Of a DNA stretch of 64,000 nucleotides, positions 61,775-64,000 are shown one piece after another (positions within the stretch are counted from its first letter, which is position 1; each line of letters opens with the position of its first letter). Under the pieces are notes generated by a model. The model searched no databases. It saw only the letters and a list, made by a program, of their open reading frames with translations, and was not told the DNA's origin. The translations under genes were made by a program, and so were the position numbers. Source of the DNA: Hyphomicrobiales bacterium (GTDB lineage Bacteria; Pseudomonadota; Alphaproteobacteria; Rhodospirillales; JACKKN01); assembly GCA_024236415.1 (NCBI GenBank), contig JACKKN010000002.1, positions 248,001-312,000 on the forward strand. The letters are read 5' to 3'.

Positions 61775-64000
61775 TCATCGGCCCGTCATCGCTTGGCCGT
61801 CGTCGCGCAGCAGCACGTAGATGGCCGGGATCACCAGCAGCGTCAGGGCGGTGGACGAGGCGAGCCCGAACACCAGCGAGATGGCCAGCCCCTGGAAGAT
61901 CGGGTCGGCCAGGATGAAGGCGGCGCCGATCATGGCCGCCACGGCGGTCAGGAAGATCGGCTTGAAGCGGATGGCGCCCGCCTCCAGCAGGATGTCGCGC
62001 AGGGCGCGGCCGGGTTCGCGCAGGTGGTTGATGAAGTCCACCAGCAGGATCGAGTTGCGCACGATGATGCCGGCCAGGGCGATGAACCCGATCATGGAGG
62101 TGGCCGTGAACGGGGCGTTGAACAGCCAGTGCCCCAGCATGATGCCGATCAGAGTCAGGGGCACCGGGGTGAGGATCACCAGCGGCACCTTGAAGCTGCC
62201 GAACTGGGCCACCACCAGCAGGTAGATGGCCAGCAGGGCGAAGGCGAAGGCCAGCCCCATGTCGCGGAAGGTGACGTAAGTGATCTCCCACTCGCCGTCC
62301 CACAGCAGGGTCACGGCGCCCTCGTCGGTGGGCTGGCCGTGGTAGCTGACGGTGCCGGTCCAGCCGGCCTTGTGCAGTTCCTCCTCCACCGCCAGCATGC
62401 CGTAGACCGGGGCCTCGAAGCGGCCCGCCAGCTCGCCGGTCACCATTTCGGTGAAGTGGCCGTTGTGGCGGAACAGGGGGTAGGACGCACGCTCGCGGCG
62501 CAGGCGCAGGACGTCGCCCAGCTCGACCACGGCGCCGGTGTCGGCGGCCTCGCCGGGCGCCGGGATGGGGGTGGACAGCAGCCGCTCGCCCGGGGTCAGG
62601 CCCGACTTGGGCAGGCGCACGGCGATCTCCACCGGGTTGACCCCGTGGCCGCGGTGGGAATAGCCAACGCTGACCCCGCCGATCAGGGCCTGCAGGGTGT
62701 CGTACACGGCCTGTTCCTGGACGCCGTGGAACTCCAGGTTCTCCTGGTCGATCTCGAACCGCACCCGCTCGGGCGGGGCGCCGAAGGAATCGTCCACGTC
62801 GACCACGAAGTCCACGGCCTCGAAGGCGGCGCGCACCTGGCGCGCGGACTCGCGGCGGGTCTGCTCGTCGGGGCCGTAGATCTCGGCGATCAGGGTGCTC
62901 AGCACCGGCGGGCCGGGCGGCACCTCGACCACCTTGACGCTGGTGCCGGCCGGCACCGGCAGGTCGTGCAGGCGCCGGCGCACCTCCAGGGCCACGTCGT
63001 GACTCTGGCGGTCGCGCGCGTGCTTGGGGGTCAGGTTGACCTGCAGGTCGCCCTCCCAGGGCTTGCCGCGCAGGTAGTAGTGGCGCACCAGGCCGTTGAA
63101 GTTGAACGGCGCCGCCGTGCCGGCGTAGGCCTGCATGTGGGTCAGCTCGGGGATGTCCTTGATGCGCTCGGCGGCGGCCATCAGGACGCGCTCGGTCTGT
63201 TCCAGGCTGGCGCCCTCGGGCAGGTCCACCACCACCTGGAACTCGGACTTGTTGTCGAACGGCAGCAGCTTGACGGTCACGTCGCGGGTGGCGAACAGGA
63301 CCAGGCTGCCCAGGGTCACCACGCCGACCAGGCCCAGGAACAGGCCCGAGCGCCAGCGCCCCACCAGCAGCGGCCCCGCCACCCGGCGGTAGAAGCGGCC
63401 CATGGCGCCCTCGTCGTGGCCCTCGACGGCCTCGTCGTGGGGGGTGCCGTGGTGCTCGTCGGGCAGCGGCGCGCCGGCCGCCGGCAGGTCCTTGCCGCGG
63501 CAGCCGATGGTGCACAGGAACCAGGGCGTGACGATGACGGCGATGAAGAACGAGAACAGCATCGCCGCCGAGGCGTTGGCCGGGATCGGGCTCATGTAGG
63601 GCCCCATCAGCCCCGAGACGAACATCATGGGCAGCAGGGCGGCGACGATGGTCAGGGTGGCGACGATGGTCGGGTTGCCGACCTCGGCCACGGCGGCGAT
63701 GGTCGACTGGATGGGGTTGCGGGTGCCGCCCATCTTCCAGTGGCGGACCACGTTCTCGACCACCACGATGGCGTCGTCGACCAGGATACCGATCGAGAAG
63801 ATCAGCGCGAACAGGCTGACCCGGTTGATGGTGTAGCCCATCATCCAGGACGCGAACAGGGTCAGCAGGATGGTGGTGGGCACCACCACCATGACCACCA
63901 GCCCCTCGCGCCAGCCCAGCATGACCGTGATCAGCACCACGATCGACACCGTGGCCAGGCCCAGGTGGAACAGCAGCTCGTCGGCCTTCTCGGCCGCGGT
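61775..64000 (-). CDS. RND-family efflux transporter (AcrB/MmpL-like), N-terminal part outside the window
   Basis: About 742 residues of a trimeric-pump-type RND protein, lacking the N-terminus because the frame is open through the right edge. Visible: helices around VSIVVLITVMLGWREG, the RND motif IGILVDDAIVVVENVVRH, NPIQSTIAAVAEVGNPTIVATLTIVAALLPMMFVSGLMGPYM, then a large periplasmic domain with VNPVEIAVRLP, and the second set ending IIVRNSILLVDFINH and AAFILADP. It resembles metal/drug RND pumps more than SecD. Membrane fusion and outer membrane partners are presumably upstream, outside the window. Confidence 0.93.
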   Translation of the reverse strand, partial: TAAEKADELLFHLGLATVSIVVLITVMLGWREGLVVMVVVPTTILLTLFASWMMGYTINRVSLFALIFSIGILVDDAIVVVENVVRHWKMGGTRNPIQSTIAAVAEVGNPTIVATLTIVAALLPMMFVSGLMGPYMSPIPANASAAMLFSFFIAVIVTPWFLCTIGCRGKDLPAAGAPLPDEHHGTPHDEAVEGHDEGAMGRFYRRVAGPLLVGRWRSGLFLGLVGVVTLGSLVLFATRDVTVKLLPFDNKSEFQVVVDLPEGASLEQTERVLMAAAERIKDIPELTHMQAYAGTAAPFNFNGLVRHYYLRGKPWEGDLQVNLTPKHARDRQSHDVALEVRRRLHDLPVPAGTSVKVVEVPPGPPVLSTLIAEIYGPDEQTRRESARQVRAAFEAVDFVVDVDDSFGAPPERVRFEIDQENLEFHGVQEQAVYDTLQALIGGVSVGYSHRGHGVNPVEIAVRLPKSGLTPGERLLSTPIPAPGEAADTGAVVELGDVLRLRRERASYPLFRHNGHFTEMVTGELAGRFEAPVYGMLAVEEELHKAGWTGTVSYHGQPTDEGAVTLLWDGEWEITYVTFRDMGLAFAFALLAIYLLVVAQFGSFKVPLVILTPVPLTLIGIMLGHWLFNAPFTATSMIGFIALAGIIVRNSILLVDFINHLREPGRALRDILLEAGAIRFKPIFLTAVAAMIGAAFILADPIFQGLAISLVFGLASSTALTLLVIPAIYVLLRDDGQAMTGR

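Noticed and set aside
1..64000. rRNA, tRNA, prophage, IS transposase or integrase genes
   Set aside because: No frame shows a transposase or integrase family and no stretch folds as tRNA or resembles rRNA by eye; the mobile-looking parts are repeats only.

Overview
The window is a very GC-rich (by eye about 70%), densely packed chromosomal segment with short intergenic gaps, many 4-base ATGA/GTGA gene overlaps, many TRAP and ABC solute transporters and abundant GTG starts. Together with the protein families present (DUF2848, MOT1, alphaproteobacterial REP-like palindromes, a Gly/Tyr-rich sulfur-globule-like protein, a giant polar-organiser-like coiled coil) this suggests an alphaproteobacterium, probably of the Rhodospirillales type. 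That placement is inferred from gene content only. I saw no rRNA, tRNA, CRISPR array or phage module.

Layout. 1-10.5 kb: a TRAP permease pair with a DUF2848 protein on the plus strand, converging on a minus-strand operon for allophanate hydrolase plus a complete oligopeptide-type ABC importer, controlled by a divergent LysR regulator with a palindromic site. 10.5-16.2 kb: a molybdate/tungstate-type uptake cluster made of three unrelated systems (a FecBCDE-like ABC importer, a MOT1 permease and a ModA-like binding protein) plus a methyltransferase, with a ModE-like inverted repeat in one divergent promoter. 16.2-18.2 kb: a Pho-box-headed operon ending in a GT4 glycosyltransferase of the lipid-remodelling type. 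18.2-21.2 kb: a class V PLP enzyme overlapping an Lrp regulator, and two small lipoproteins. 21.4-29.5 kb: a nine-gene catabolic operon (split 2-oxoacid dehydrogenase E2, lipoyl protein, E1 alpha and beta, two SDRs, a complete TRAP importer) behind a MarR gene and a perfect palindrome.

29.5-42.5 kb is mixed: MlaC-like lipoprotein, sulfur-globule-like protein with its own promoter and terminator, methyltransferases, Tat-exported dienelactone-hydrolase-like protein, phytase-like secreted protein, MFS, thioesterase, GNAT, LarA-family protein, FecR-domain protein and a B12-binding radical SAM enzyme, with two families of palindromic repeats at 37.0-37.3 kb. 42.6-44.5 kb is an AT-rich island with one orphan membrane-anchored gene bounded by oppositely oriented copies of a TATTGTGTCCCC motif, followed by a 42-bp perfect inverted repeat.

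44.5-64 kb: a 1407-residue coiled-coil membrane protein preceded by a 12-bp-phased row of DnaA-box-like sites; Asp/Glu racemase with an HxlR regulator divergent from a hydrolase; SDR; YedK/HMCES; a BTAD-TolB-TPR regulator with an ion transporter; an OFA-type MFS carrier next to a diverged SpeD-fold protein; a receiver-domain protein; a tandem Usp; an APH/P-loop kinase fusion; and the C-terminal part of an RND efflux pump cut by the window edge. The observations I rate highest are the SpeD-like protein paired with an antiporter-type carrier, the Pho-box operon, the three-system Mo/W cluster, the split-E2 operon, and the bounded AT-rich island.
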